This document shows positions 1 through 7,996 of a stretch of 64,000 nucleotides of DNA, one piece after another (position 1 is the stretch's first letter; every line of letters begins with the position of its first letter). The position numbers and the translations under genes are program-made. The notes below the pieces were generated by a model. The model was given only the letters and a program-made list of their open reading frames with translations. It did no database searches and was not told the DNA's origin. The stretch comes from JAMXLG01 sp963818925. GTDB lineage: Bacteria > Vulcanimicrobiota > Vulcanimicrobiia > Vulcanimicrobiales > Vulcanimicrobiaceae. The stretch is taken from the NCBI GenBank assembly GCA_963818925.1, contig CAWFTN010000001.1, forward strand, positions 124,001 through 188,000. The letters run 5' to 3'.

Positions 1-272
1 TCGAGCACCAGCGAGCCGTTGCGAGCGTGATTGCTTGCGGCCGTCACTTCACGCACGTATCCGTAGCCGACCGTGTTTTCAGGAACGACCGTGCCGAGAA
101 TGTTTGCGTCGGCCGTGATCTTGAACCGGAAGGCCATTCCCGGATATGCCGTTGCAGAACTTACAGCGTCTACCATCGTCGCCGGGATCGCGGCGTTGCA
201 CATCGTTACCCAAGCGCGGGCGGGCGTCGCCGTTGCGAACAACAGAAGAACCGCAAGCGGAAGAAAGCGCAT
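1..272 (-). CDS. Secreted protein of unknown family, C-terminus beyond window edge; paralogue of the gene at 272-853
   Basis: The minus strand is open from an ATG at 272-270 to the window edge, giving about 90 residues. The first 20 residues (MRFLPLAVLLLFATATPARA) look like a signal peptide with an AxA-type cleavage site. The mature part (CNAAIPATMVD, then AYPGMAFRFKIT, PENTVGYGYVREV) aligns with the next gene upstream (CDVTIPATMVD, SYPGERFRFKTT, PEGTEGWGVVRYV). The two are therefore tandem duplicates. The start codon overlaps the stop of the upstream gene by one base (TAATG), implying translational coupling. I do not recognise the family. Export to the periplasm or cell surface is inferred from the signal peptide only. 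Confidence 0.7.
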   Translation of the reverse strand, partial: MRFLPLAVLLLFATATPARAWVTMCNAAIPATMVDAVSSATAYPGMAFRFKITADANILGTVVPENTVGYGYVREVTAASNHARNGSLVL

Positions 273-853
273 TATCGACTCTTCGGCGATGGCGAAGGAG
301 AAGGTGAAGATTGACGGCGTTGATCGGTGCGCTCGGCAGGATGACACGGCTCTCGCGTAACGAGATCCTCCATGACGACGACGTGAAACTTAAAACCCGG
401 CCCGAGTTTGATGTTGCTTCCCGGGCGCAAGTAGTGCAATGCGGTCTGGAACATGCCGATCGGGATCATGCTGATGCCCTCATCGGTCAACGTGGCCATG
501 TGCGCGAACTCCGCCGTTTCGCGGGGGTCGGCCATTACGGCGATCTTCGTCTCTCCGATTGCGACGAAGCGCGGTTCGAGGATGATCAATCCACCACGAT
601 TGCGGGATTTGGCAGCTTGCACGTAGCGCACGACGCCCCACCCTTCCGTGCCTTCCGGGATATCGACGTCGCCGAATTTTGTCTGCGCGGTCGTTTTGAA
701 ACGAAAACGCTCACCCGGATACGAGTGAGCGGAATCCATGGTATCGACCATGGTTGCCGGGATCGTGACGTCGCAGACGACATCGGCGCTTGCCGGCGAA
801 GTCGATATAGCCGAAACGAGTGCGATCGTAAATACCGGAAGGGCTCGCCGCAT
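272..853 (-). CDS. Secreted protein of unknown family (tandem paralogue)
   Basis: A 193-residue protein with an N-terminal signal peptide (residues 1-23, ending PASA) and a mature domain starting near CDVTIPATMVD. The C-terminal 20 residues are basic and carry a short SPSPSPSP repeat, typical of a disordered tail. It follows sufB with only a 20-base gap in the same orientation, so it is probably co-transcribed with it, and it overlaps the next paralogue by one base. A conserved Cys near position 28 and a second near the C-terminus (EPCHP) could form a disulfide in the periplasm, which is speculation. No function can be assigned from sequence alone. Confidence 0.65.
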   Translation of the reverse strand: MRRALPVFTIALVSAISTSPASADVVCDVTIPATMVDTMDSAHSYPGERFRFKTTAQTKFGDVDIPEGTEGWGVVRYVQAAKSRNRGGLIILEPRFVAIGETKIAVMADPRETAEFAHMATLTDEGISMIPIGMFQTALHYLRPGSNIKLGPGFKFHVVVMEDLVTREPCHPAERTDQRRQSSPSPSPSPKSR

Positions 854-873
854 CGCGGGAGCCCTTCTGTCGG

Positions 874-2289
874 TTAACCTACTGCGCCTTCCATCTCCAT
901 CTTGACGAGACGGTTGAGTTCGACCGCGTACTCCATCGGCAATTCCTTAACGAAGAAATCGAAGAAGCCGTTGACGATCATCGCGGTGGCGTCGGCTTCG
1001 CTCAATCCGCGTGACATCGCGTAAAAGAGCTGCTCCTCGCCAATCTTTGAAACGCTCGCTTCGTGTTCGACGGTCGATTGCTGCTCGTGGATCTTCATCG
1101 TCGGCTTCGTGTCGCTCGACGACTGATCGTCCATAATGAGCGCATCGCACTTTACGCGCGTCTTGGCGCCGGTCGCGCCCGGGAAGACCTCCACCAGACC
1201 ACGGTACGTCGTCTTGCCGCCGTGCGCACTCACGCTCTTGTTCGTCACGACCGACGTCGTGTTCGGCGCGGCATGGATCACCTTGGCGCCGGCATCTTGA
1301 TGCTGGCCCTCGCCTGCAAAGGCCATCGACAGAATCTCGCCGCGCGCGCCCTCGCCCATCAGGTAAATCGACGGATACTTCATCGTCAGCTTGGAGCCGA
1401 TGTTTCCGTCAACCCACTCGACCGTCGCATTCTTTTGCGCCATCGCGCGCTTCGTCACCAAGTTGTAGATGTTGCGGTACCAGTTCTGAATCGTCGTATA
1501 GCGAATCGACGCGTCGTCGAGGGCTATGAGTTCGACGACCGCGCTGTGCAGCGATGACGTCGTGAACTTCGGTGCCGTACATCCCTCGATGTAGTGAACC
1601 TTCGCGCCTTTGTCTGCGATGATGAGCGTGCGCTCGAATTGACCCATGTTTTCCGCGTTGATGCGGAAGTAGGCTTGGAGCGGCATCTTCACTTCGACGC
1701 CCGGCGGAACGTAGATAAACGAACCGCCCGACCACACCGCTGAGTTGAGCGCGGAGAATTTGTTGTCGGCCGAAGGAATGACGGTCGCGAAATACTTCTG
1801 CACGATTTCGGGATGCTTCTTGACCGCCGTGTCCATATCGCAGAAGAGCACGCCCTGCGCTTCGAGTTCTTTGTTGACGTTGTGATAGACGACTTCCGAC
1901 TCGTACTGCGCTGAGACGCCGGCAAGGAACTTGCGTTCGGCTTCCGGGATGCCTAAGCGGTCGAACGTCCGCTTGATGTCGTCGGGCACGTCGTCCCACG
2001 AACGCTCCGTCTTGTCGGTCGACTTGACGAAGTAGTGGATGTCGGCGAAGTCAATCTGGCCGAGGAGCTCGGTGTCGCCCCACGTCGGCATGGGCTTACT
2101 AATGAAGATCTCGTACGCCTTGAGCCGGAAGTCGCGCATCCATTCGGGCTCCGTCTTCATGGCGCTGATGCGCTCCACGATCTCGCGCGTCAAGCCCTTA
2201 TCGGACTTGAAAACGTAATTCTCCGGATCGTGAAATCCGTGGCGATAGTCCTCGGAGATGATCGGTTGGCTCTTAAGGGGGGTCGTCAT
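874..2289 (-). CDS. sufB: Fe-S cluster assembly scaffold SufB
   Basis: A 471-residue protein matching SufB along its whole length. SufB is part of the SufBCD scaffold that assembles Fe-S clusters in the cytoplasm. Visible family signatures include the N-terminal region EPEWMRDFRLKAYEIF, the beta-helix core, and the C-terminal RVKCDALIMDD (Cys about 381) and TVEHEA (His about 409, Glu about 410), which correspond to residues implicated in cluster building in E. coli SufB. The start ATG at 2289 is well placed at the beginning of the conserved N-terminus. No sufC, sufD, sufS or sufU lies in the window. Downstream on the same strand are two secreted proteins of unknown function, so this is either a sufB separated from its partners or the end of a rearranged operon. 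Confidence 0.95.
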   Translation of the reverse strand: MTTPLKSQPIISEDYRHGFHDPENYVFKSDKGLTREIVERISAMKTEPEWMRDFRLKAYEIFISKPMPTWGDTELLGQIDFADIHYFVKSTDKTERSWDDVPDDIKRTFDRLGIPEAERKFLAGVSAQYESEVVYHNVNKELEAQGVLFCDMDTAVKKHPEIVQKYFATVIPSADNKFSALNSAVWSGGSFIYVPPGVEVKMPLQAYFRINAENMGQFERTLIIADKGAKVHYIEGCTAPKFTTSSLHSAVVELIALDDASIRYTTIQNWYRNIYNLVTKRAMAQKNATVEWVDGNIGSKLTMKYPSIYLMGEGARGEILSMAFAGEGQHQDAGAKVIHAAPNTTSVVTNKSVSAHGGKTTYRGLVEVFPGATGAKTRVKCDALIMDDQSSSDTKPTMKIHEQQSTVEHEASVSKIGEEQLFYAMSRGLSEADATAMIVNGFFDFFVKELPMEYAVELNRLVKMEMEGAVG

Positions 2290-2347
2290 GACTATCTGAG
2301 GGTACCCCCCTGCCGGGATATAGTCAAGATAGTGAAGTCATAACTTC
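2290..2347 (-). promoter_or_regulatory. sufB upstream region with inverted repeats (candidate operator)
   Basis: Immediately upstream of sufB there are two inverted repeats: GACTAT at 2290-2295 facing ATAGTC at 2320-2325, and a compact palindrome GAAGTCATAACTTC at 2334-2347. Between them lies a GGGTACCC palindrome. On the coding strand a TTGACTATAT stretch lies about 35 bases before the ATG. The arrangement is compatible with repressor binding at a Suf promoter (Rrf2/SufR-type regulators commonly control suf genes), but no clear -35/-10 pair can be assigned and no regulator gene is nearby. This is a suggestion from symmetry only. Confidence 0.3.
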
Positions 2348-2473
2348 AAAATCTGATGGCGCCGGAGATGCAGGGCAAGCTGCGCCGCCCTTCGCTCCAC
2401 CTTGGCGTAGACGGCACGAGCTCGATCGCTTCTTTATCACTTAAATGATTAAGAAGTTCCTATCCTGGAGGGG

Positions 2474-2502
2474 TTTACAGGGGGGTCTTGGGGGGTTATT
2501 AT
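2474..2502 (+). promoter_or_regulatory. sigma70-type promoter for speD
   Basis: TTTACA at 2474-2479 and TATTAT at 2497-2502 are separated by exactly 17 bases, an excellent match to a sigma70-type promoter reading towards speD. The spacer consists largely of two runs of six Gs, which is unusual. With the preceding GGAGGGG it makes a potential G-quadruplex. Transcription would start near 2510, leaving a leader of roughly 215 bases before the speD start proposed here. Confidence 0.55.
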
Positions 2503-2724
2503 GTTCGCCGGACCTGGGGTAAGTAAGGGGCTGCGATGAGCAGACCAGGCAGGTCTACGGTATCAGGAGGGCGCGCCTTTTCGTGCCATCGCGGCGAATC
2601 GCCCGTGCACCGCAAAGCGCCGGCAAGAGTTCGTCGATAGGTCGGGGACGTGACTGCACTGCAGGCGCCAGCCGACGAAGTCCGGAGGTGGGATTCCCCC
2701 AAGGCTCTGAGGAGAGCGATAGAA
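2503..2724 (+). other. Long 5' leader of speD, no gene; local hairpin potential
   Basis: This stretch carries no convincing open frame. It contains a small hairpin (AGACC, loop, GGTCT near 2550) and several GC-rich complementary segments between 2575 and 2640. A strong ribosome-binding site GAGGAG at 2709-2714 precedes the TTG start of speD. An in-frame GTG at 2650 could extend the protein by 25 residues. A structured leader is possible for a polyamine gene, but I recognise no known riboswitch (no SAM-I-like core). Confidence 0.3.
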
Positions 2725-3135
2725 TTGAAAGCACTCGGAACACACATCGTGTGTGAGCTGTCTGGCTGCGATGCGGCTGCGCTCACCGATGTTGACGCAG
2801 TCCGCGACATGATGATCGGCGCAGCGAACGCATCGCGCGCAACCATTATGGAAGTCGCCTTCCACAGATTCGAGCCTCAGGGGGTATCCGGCGTGGTCGT
2901 CCTCGCCGAGTCCCACATCTCGATCCACACCTGGCCCGAGATGGGCTACGCCGCGATGGATTTCTATACATGCGGCGACCATACCGACCCGTGGCTTGCG
3001 TGCGAGCACGCAGCAAAGGTGCTGGACGCCAAAGTCATGCAGACCACCGAGGTGAAGCGCGGCATCGTACAACCGAGCGGCACCTTCACCCACGCGGTGA
3101 CCCGCGACCACGAGACGGTCGCCCTCTCCGCGTAA
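2725..3135 (+). CDS. speD: S-adenosylmethionine decarboxylase proenzyme
   Basis: Pyruvoyl-dependent AdoMet decarboxylase, which makes decarboxylated SAM, the aminopropyl donor for spermidine synthesis. I choose the TTG at 2725 as start because GAGGAG lies 10 bases upstream. With this start the autocleavage serine in AESHISIHTW becomes Ser63, the histidine His68 and the cysteine in FYTCGDH Cys83, exactly the numbering of the Thermotoga-type bacterial enzyme. The resulting 136-residue length is normal for this class. An upstream in-frame GTG at 2650 would add 25 residues with no family counterpart. The gene is followed by a strong terminator and is separated from speE by a peptidase gene. Confidence 0.93.
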   Translation: MKALGTHIVCELSGCDAAALTDVDAVRDMMIGAANASRATIMEVAFHRFEPQGVSGVVVLAESHISIHTWPEMGYAAMDFYTCGDHTDPWLACEHAAKVLDAKVMQTTEVKRGIVQPSGTFTHAVTRDHETVALSA

Positions 3136-3155
3136 CGGTTTCAGAGTCGAAAACG

Positions 3156-3190
3156 AACGAGCACCGCGGTTTTGGCGATGCTCGTTTTTT
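3156..3190 (+). terminator. Rho-independent terminator of speD
   Basis: AACGAGCA at 3156-3163 pairs with TGCTCGTT at 3179-3186. The stem can be extended inside the loop by CGC/GCG, and it is followed by a run of six Ts. Confidence 0.85.
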
Positions 3191-3295
3191 GCATGAAAAC
3201 CGTCGATGCTTAGCAAAGCAACGCTGCCCGCGCGACGCTCCTGTCGTCGTGCGCTCGTTGCTATACTCCACTCTTCTTGAGGACGGGTTCTTTAG

Positions 3296-5050
3296 ATGAA
3301 CAGTCGGGTTGGGGCTCGCATCGGCGGCGGCATAGCTGCTGCAACATGCGCATTGCTCGTCGCGTGCGGCGGCGGCGGCGGAGGCGGCGGTGTAACGCCG
3401 CAAAACAACACCACGCCTACGCCCGCACAGACGGCGACTCCGACCCATACGGCGACTCCGACCCCGGTGTTCCAACAGGGAAGCGATGCCACGATGCCGC
3501 CGGTTTCCGCGTTGCCGAAGTCCGGCATATGGTCCCCGTACCAAGTAGCCTCGGCACTGCAAATGCCCGTGACCGGCGGCTATAGCGCCGTCGGAGAAAC
3601 GATTGCGATCGTCGGTGATGCGACTCCGCCTCCGGCGGACGTCGCGGGTTTCCTCGCGGGCGTGCAGCTGACCGGCCGCGCGGGTGGTCCGTTGAAAGTC
3701 GTCAATATTAACGGTGGTCCGGACGGAACTGCCGCCGTGGGTGACGACGGCGAAGCTGCCCTCGACGTTGAAACGGCGCTCGCGCTCGCTCCGGGTGCGA
3801 CCGTCGAATTCTTAGCGATGCCGAACCTCGATACGTCGTCGTTCCTCGCGGCCGAACAGTATGTGTTGACGGATTCGTTGCACCCCGCTGTTGTCAGCGA
3901 ATCCTTTGGCGGCTGCGAGTACACCAGCGCCGCGGAAGATTCGCTCTTCTCGCAGGCCGCTGCGAAAGGAATCGCTTACACGGCGTCTTCCGGTGATAAC
4001 GGCAATGAGTGTTATGTGAGTAGCAGCACGTATACGCCGGGACCGAACTATCCCGCGAGCAACCCGCACGTGATCGGCGTCGGCGGAAATGAAAACGTGG
4101 ACGTCATCTCGACGACTTCGTATAGGCTGACGAGCTTGACTGCGCCGGTAGCATGGAACGATTTGTTTTTCTCCGGCGGTCAAGGAGCAACCGGCGGAGG
4201 CGTATCGGCGAACTTCTCGATCCCGTCGTATCAAGCAACGCTGGGCGGTGTAGCGTCGACGGCATATCGCAACGTTCCCGATATCGCCATGCCGGCGGAA
4301 GCTGTCGGGGTCTACTATCAAGGAAAGTGGCAGATTTTTGGCGGGACGTCGTGGGGTGCGCCGGAAGCTGCCGCTCTCGTCGCGCAACTCGATGAGTATT
4401 GCCGGGGGAGGCCTGGAGATGCGGTGGCGGCGTTTTATACCGCATACAGCCGACTGCACGCGTCTTTCCTAGATGTCACGTCCGGAAACAATCAGTTCGG
4501 CACATCGACGCCGTTCTATACGGCGAAGGCCGGGTACGACGACGCGACGGGCCTTGGACTTCCGGTCGGCAAGACCGTTGCAGCGCAGATGTGTCCGTCG
4601 CGCAATTGGTCGTACGTAATGCGCACGCAGGCGGCGGTGCAAAGCCTCGGTGCAGCGCGCGACACGGATCTCAAAAACGCGGTGAACGTCCGCTTCATGT
4701 CGGATCTCGGTGCGCGTGGCGCAGATACGTCGACGACGGTTTCGATCGTCATGCGCAACACGTCGACGGCTCCGCGAGACGAGCAGACGGTGATCGAGAC
4801 GCTGCAAGCGGCCGGCTTCCGCGTCACGGAAACGTATCCGAGCCACTTGCTGATCGGAGCAACTGCGCCGGCATCCATTGTAAACAGCTACTTCCGTACG
4901 GCGATTCACAACGTATATGAAGCGCACTACGGTCAGCGGTATGCGAACGTCGCATCCATAACGCTGCCGGCCACGATCGCGCCGTACGTTCAAGGCGTTA
5001 TCGCGGACAACGTGATTCGCAAACACCGACTGAGCTATCGCATGCGCTAG
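3296..5050 (+). CDS. Sedolisin-type (S53) serine-carboxyl peptidase lipoprotein with prodomain-like C-terminus
   Basis: A 584-residue exported peptidase. Residues 1-24 form a lipoprotein signal (LVAC lipobox, Cys24), followed by eight Gly residues and a Thr/Pro linker (about 34-60). The catalytic domain runs from about 78 to 432. Glu153 and Asp157 (GEAALDVE), Asp234 (SSGDNG) and Ser352 (GGTSWGAP) match the sedolisin Glu/Asp/Asp/Ser set, and GYDDATGLG (about 413-421) resembles the calcium site. Residues about 460-575 (NVRFMSDLG, TLQAAGFRVTETYPSHLLI, FRTAIHNVY, LPATIAPYVQGVI) resemble the C-terminal half of the pro-kumamolisin activation domain, which in known sedolisins is N-terminal. A -10-like TATACT at 3262-3267 and GAGGAC near 3279 precede the ATG. 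It lies between speD and speE with terminators on both sides, so it is probably an independent unit. Confidence 0.85.
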   Translation: MNSRVGARIGGGIAAATCALLVACGGGGGGGGVTPQNNTTPTPAQTATPTHTATPTPVFQQGSDATMPPVSALPKSGIWSPYQVASALQMPVTGGYSAVGETIAIVGDATPPPADVAGFLAGVQLTGRAGGPLKVVNINGGPDGTAAVGDDGEAALDVETALALAPGATVEFLAMPNLDTSSFLAAEQYVLTDSLHPAVVSESFGGCEYTSAAEDSLFSQAAAKGIAYTASSGDNGNECYVSSSTYTPGPNYPASNPHVIGVGGNENVDVISTTSYRLTSLTAPVAWNDLFFSGGQGATGGGVSANFSIPSYQATLGGVASTAYRNVPDIAMPAEAVGVYYQGKWQIFGGTSWGAPEAAALVAQLDEYCRGRPGDAVAAFYTAYSRLHASFLDVTSGNNQFGTSTPFYTAKAGYDDATGLGLPVGKTVAAQMCPSRNWSYVMRTQAAVQSLGAARDTDLKNAVNVRFMSDLGARGADTSTTVSIVMRNTSTAPRDEQTVIETLQAAGFRVTETYPSHLLIGATAPASIVNSYFRTAIHNVYEAHYGQRYANVASITLPATIAPYVQGVIADNVIRKHRLSYRMR

Positions 5051-5072
5051 CGATCGATAGCTTAAGAAACAT

Positions 5073-5100
5073 AAAGGGCATCCCCAAGGGGCTGCCCTTT
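5073..5100 (+). terminator. Rho-independent terminator of the sedolisin gene
   Basis: AAAGGGCA pairs with TGCCCTTT, with an inner CCCC/GGGG continuation and an AA loop: a 28-base near-perfect hairpin. The T-tract is short (TTT inside the stem). The hairpin ends 25 bases before the speE start, leaving little room for a separate promoter. Confidence 0.75.
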
Positions 5101-5125
5101 ATGCTTGGCGAAACCGCTGCCCGCT

Positions 5126-6016
5126 ATGCCGAAGACCCAACATTGGCAGTGGTACGTTGAGGAGTTTGCTCCGACCGAACAACATCACCACGCAATCGAT
5201 AGCGTCTATTACGCGGGACGCTCGCAGTTTCAACAAGTCTCGATCATCAGTTCGCCGGTGTTCGGTAAGATGCTGATTCTCGACGGCGACACGCAGAGCT
5301 CGCAGAACGACGAGAAGATCTACCACGAAACGCTCGTGCATCCCGCGCTTGCCGGCGCTCCCGACCGCGGCGAAGTGCTGATTCTCGGCGGCGGCGAAGG
5401 CGCGACGCTGCGTGAAGTGTTGCGCCGCGCGGACGTGGAGCGTTGCACGATGGTCGACATCGACGGTCTCGTCGTCGATCTTTCAAAAGAATATCTGCCG
5501 GAATGGAGCGACGGCGCATTCGACGATCCGCGCGCGCGCGTCATTATCGGCGACGCGTTGAAGTTCATGCGCGAAGATAGCGACCGCTACGGCGTCATTG
5601 TCTCCGATCTGACGGAACCGCTCGAAGACTCGCCGAGCAACATTCTCTTCAACGAAGAGGTGTTCAAGTTGATCAAGTCTCGTTTGACCAGCGACGGCAT
5701 TTACGTGCTGCAAGCGAGTACGCTTGCGTTCCACAATCTTTCGCTGCACGCGAAGATGGCGCGCACGCTGATGAAGCACTACAAATACGTCACGTCATTC
5801 TTCCATTCCGTGCCGGCGTTCGATACGGATTGGGCCTTTCTCGCCTGCAGCGACAGCGTGAACCTAGCGAAGCTCGATCCCGCCGAGGTCGACAAATACT
5901 GCGCGGGACTCAAAGGCGAGAATTTCTTCTACGACGGCGAAACGCACAAACGGCTCTTTTCACTCCCCCTGTATGTCCGCCGCGCGCTTGCCGCGCCAGG
6001 GCCTGTCTTTAGTTAA
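5126..6016 (+). CDS. speE: Spermidine synthase (polyamine aminopropyltransferase)
   Basis: Transfers the aminopropyl group of decarboxylated SAM to putrescine (or another polyamine), releasing methylthioadenosine. The Rossmann methyltransferase-like fold is evident: glycine-rich LILGGGEGATLREVLR (about 86-101), acidic VDIDGLVVDL, and the catalytic Asp region VIVSDLTEPLEDSP (Asp about 161). I place the start at ATG 5126 (MPKTQHWQWYVEEF), the conserved N-terminus. A TTG at 5105 would add seven residues but sits against the upstream terminator. No clear Shine-Dalgarno is visible. The by-product could be recycled by the MTA phosphorylase at 51894-52691. Confidence 0.95.
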   Translation: MPKTQHWQWYVEEFAPTEQHHHAIDSVYYAGRSQFQQVSIISSPVFGKMLILDGDTQSSQNDEKIYHETLVHPALAGAPDRGEVLILGGGEGATLREVLRRADVERCTMVDIDGLVVDLSKEYLPEWSDGAFDDPRARVIIGDALKFMREDSDRYGVIVSDLTEPLEDSPSNILFNEEVFKLIKSRLTSDGIYVLQASTLAFHNLSLHAKMARTLMKHYKYVTSFFHSVPAFDTDWAFLACSDSVNLAKLDPAEVDKYCAGLKGENFFYDGETHKRLFSLPLYVRRALAAPGPVFS

Positions 6017-6061
6017 AAGGCATAGACGAGCGGACCGGCCGGGGGTACGCTTCGGAGGTTC

Positions 6062-6493
6062 ATGAGCACCGATTTCGCCTCGGCCCCACATCGTTGGGAG
6101 AAGGAAAAGTCGCATTTCGTCGCGCTCCTCGACTTGAAGCTCGAGTCCGTGGATCACGGTAAGGCTGTGATGCGGATGCCGTTCCGGCCGGACATCGCCA
6201 ATGGCGCGGGGGCGGTTCATGGCGGCGCGATCGTGAGCTTGTGCGACACGGTATTCTACGTGGCGCTTGCTTCCATTTATGGTCGCGCGCAAGACACGGT
6301 CACCGTCTCGCTGCAGTGCAATTTCCTTGCGCCGGCGCTCCCGCCGCACGACCTGGTCGCGGAAGCGACCGTCCTTCGCGCTGGACGCCGCATCTGTTAT
6401 GGCGAAGTGCAAGTGAAGAGCAACGACAAGCTCGTCGCACACGCAACGCTCAATTTCCTTAACACGTATCCCGACGAGGCACCCAAGAAATGA
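6062..6493 (+). CDS. Hotdog-fold thioesterase (PaaI-like)
   Basis: A 143-residue cytoplasmic hotdog-fold protein. The family core is visible: NGAGAVHGGAIVSLCDTVFYVA (about 49-70), in which the HGG turn precedes the long central helix, followed by the strand TVSLQCNFLAPA. PaaI/YbgC-like members hydrolyse acyl-CoA thioesters, and the substrate here is unknown. A ribosome-binding site (GGAGG) lies just before the ATG. Its stop overlaps the gcvT start by four bases (ATGA), so it is translationally coupled to and presumably co-transcribed with the glycine cleavage genes. Confidence 0.85.
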   Translation: MSTDFASAPHRWEKEKSHFVALLDLKLESVDHGKAVMRMPFRPDIANGAGAVHGGAIVSLCDTVFYVALASIYGRAQDTVTVSLQCNFLAPALPPHDLVAEATVLRAGRRICYGEVQVKSNDKLVAHATLNFLNTYPDEAPKK

Positions 6494-7596
6494 CCGCTTC
6501 GACCGATTTGCGTCGCACGGCGCTTTACGATGAACATGTCAAACGCGGCGCGCGGCTCGTACCGTATGCCGGTTTCGAAATGCCGGTCCAATACGCCGGC
6601 ATCTTAAAGGAACATGACGCGGTTCGCCATCGCGCGGGACTCTTCGATCTCTCGCATATGGGTCAGTTCATTCTTGAGGGTCCGAACGTTGCGCAATGGG
6701 CCGATACGCTGACGATCAACGCCGTCGCGACGATGAAGCCGATGCAAGCGCGTTACAACATCTTTTGCAATCCGCACGGCGGCGCGCACGACGATACGAT
6801 TTTCTACCGGCTGCTCAACGACCGCTGGATGCTCGTCGTCAACGGCGCTAATGCGGATAAAATGTGGGATCACCTGAACGCAAACCTTGCCGAAGGTGTG
6901 CGCTTGGAGAATCTGCACGGTCGCAACGCGTTGATCGCGATTCAAGGACCGAAATCGATCTCGCTCCTGCAGCCGCATGTCGACGTCGGTCTCGATTCGA
7001 TGAAGTACTACTTCTGCGCTGAAGGCAACGTGTACAATCGGCCGGCGATCATCGCGCGCACCGGATACACCGGTGAAGACGGGTTCGAGCTCTTCGTGTT
7101 CGGCGATCATGCGCCCGAGATTTGGCGCAATCTGATGCGCGACGAAGCAGCAAACGGATTGGAGCCGTGCGGCTTGGGGTCGCGCGACGTTCTGCGCCTC
7201 GAGGCCGGCATGCCGCTTTACGGTCATGAACTGACGGAAGAAATCACACCCGTGCAAGCCGGGCAGCAATGGGCGATCAAAACGAGCAAGCCTGAGTTCA
7301 TCGGGCGTAATGTGATCGTCGAGCAGATGGAGCGGGACGACTATGCTCGCATCGTCGGGCTCGTGATGTCCGGCCGGGCTCCCGCTCGCGAGAGTTACAA
7401 GGTCTTCTTGGGTGACCGCGAAGTGGGCGAAGTTCGCAGTGGCTCAATGGCGCCCGCCGTCGAGAACAAGAACATCGCTACGGCGCTGGTCGCAAAAGAC
7501 GCCGCAACCGTCGGCACGAAACTTGCGGTCGAGATACGCGGCACCAAGCACGAAGCGACGGTTGTCGCACTTCCGTTTTATAAACGCGCAAAGTAA
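6490..7596 (+). CDS. gcvT: Glycine cleavage system T protein (aminomethyltransferase)
   Basis: A 368-residue tetrahydrofolate-dependent aminomethyltransferase. It takes the aminomethyl group from lipoylated GcvH and forms methylene-THF and ammonia. Recognisable motifs include the N-terminal LRRTALYDEHVKRGARLVPYAGFEMPVQY, LFDLSHMGQ, ARTGYTGEDGFELF and GLGSRDVLRLEAGMPLYGHEL. It is second in the operon thioesterase-gcvT-gcvH-gcvPA-gcvPB, the usual order when P protein is split. Length is typical. No glycine riboswitch-like element is apparent upstream of the operon. Confidence 0.97.
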   Translation: MTASTDLRRTALYDEHVKRGARLVPYAGFEMPVQYAGILKEHDAVRHRAGLFDLSHMGQFILEGPNVAQWADTLTINAVATMKPMQARYNIFCNPHGGAHDDTIFYRLLNDRWMLVVNGANADKMWDHLNANLAEGVRLENLHGRNALIAIQGPKSISLLQPHVDVGLDSMKYYFCAEGNVYNRPAIIARTGYTGEDGFELFVFGDHAPEIWRNLMRDEAANGLEPCGLGSRDVLRLEAGMPLYGHELTEEITPVQAGQQWAIKTSKPEFIGRNVIVEQMERDDYARIVGLVMSGRAPARESYKVFLGDREVGEVRSGSMAPAVENKNIATALVAKDAATVGTKLAVEIRGTKHEATVVALPFYKRAK

Positions 7597-7615
7597 ATAA
7601 GGAGTACCGTTCTAC

Positions 7616-7996
7616 ATGGCGCAGCCAGCGGATCTGCTGTATAGCAAGGAGCACGAGTGGGTGAGAGTCGACGGTGACACCGCGACGATCGGTATCACGG
7701 ATTACGCGTCGAACTCACTGGGCGACATCGTGTACGTCGAGCTGCCGCGCATCGGCAAGCAGATCGATCAATTCGGCAACGTCGGCGTCGTCGAATCGGT
7801 AAAGGCGGTTTCGGATCTGTTCACGCCGATCGGCGGCGAGATTACCGAAGTGAATACCGCGCTCGATGGGGATCCGGCCGCGGTCAATCGCGACCCGTAC
7901 GGTGAAGGCTGGCTCTTCAAAGTCAAGCTCAAAGATGCGAACGAAAAAAACAACCTCCTTTCGGCCGATGATTACGAGAAAATCGCAGTAGACTAG
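7616..7996 (+). CDS. gcvH: Glycine cleavage system H protein
   Basis: The 126-residue lipoyl carrier protein that shuttles the aminomethyl intermediate between GcvP and GcvT. The lipoylation site is Lys63 in VVESVKAVSDLF, within a barrel-sandwich hybrid fold. KEHEWVRVDGDTATIGIT at the N-terminus is the family signature. It begins 20 bases after gcvT with AAGGAG in front, and its stop overlaps the GTG start of gcvPA by one base (TAGTG). Confidence 0.97.
   Translation: MAQPADLLYSKEHEWVRVDGDTATIGITDYASNSLGDIVYVELPRIGKQIDQFGNVGVVESVKAVSDLFTPIGGEITEVNTALDGDPAAVNRDPYGEGWLFKVKLKDANEKNNLLSADDYEKIAVD

Noticed and set aside
2503..2724. SAM riboswitch before speD
   Set aside because: The leader is long, but the conserved SAM-I, SAM-II or SAM/SAH cores are not recognisable and only weak local hairpins are seen.
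6017..6061. Possible glycine riboswitch before the glycine cleavage operon
   Set aside because: The intergenic space is 45 bases and the operon starts with a thioesterase gene; no tandem aptamer core can be fitted.
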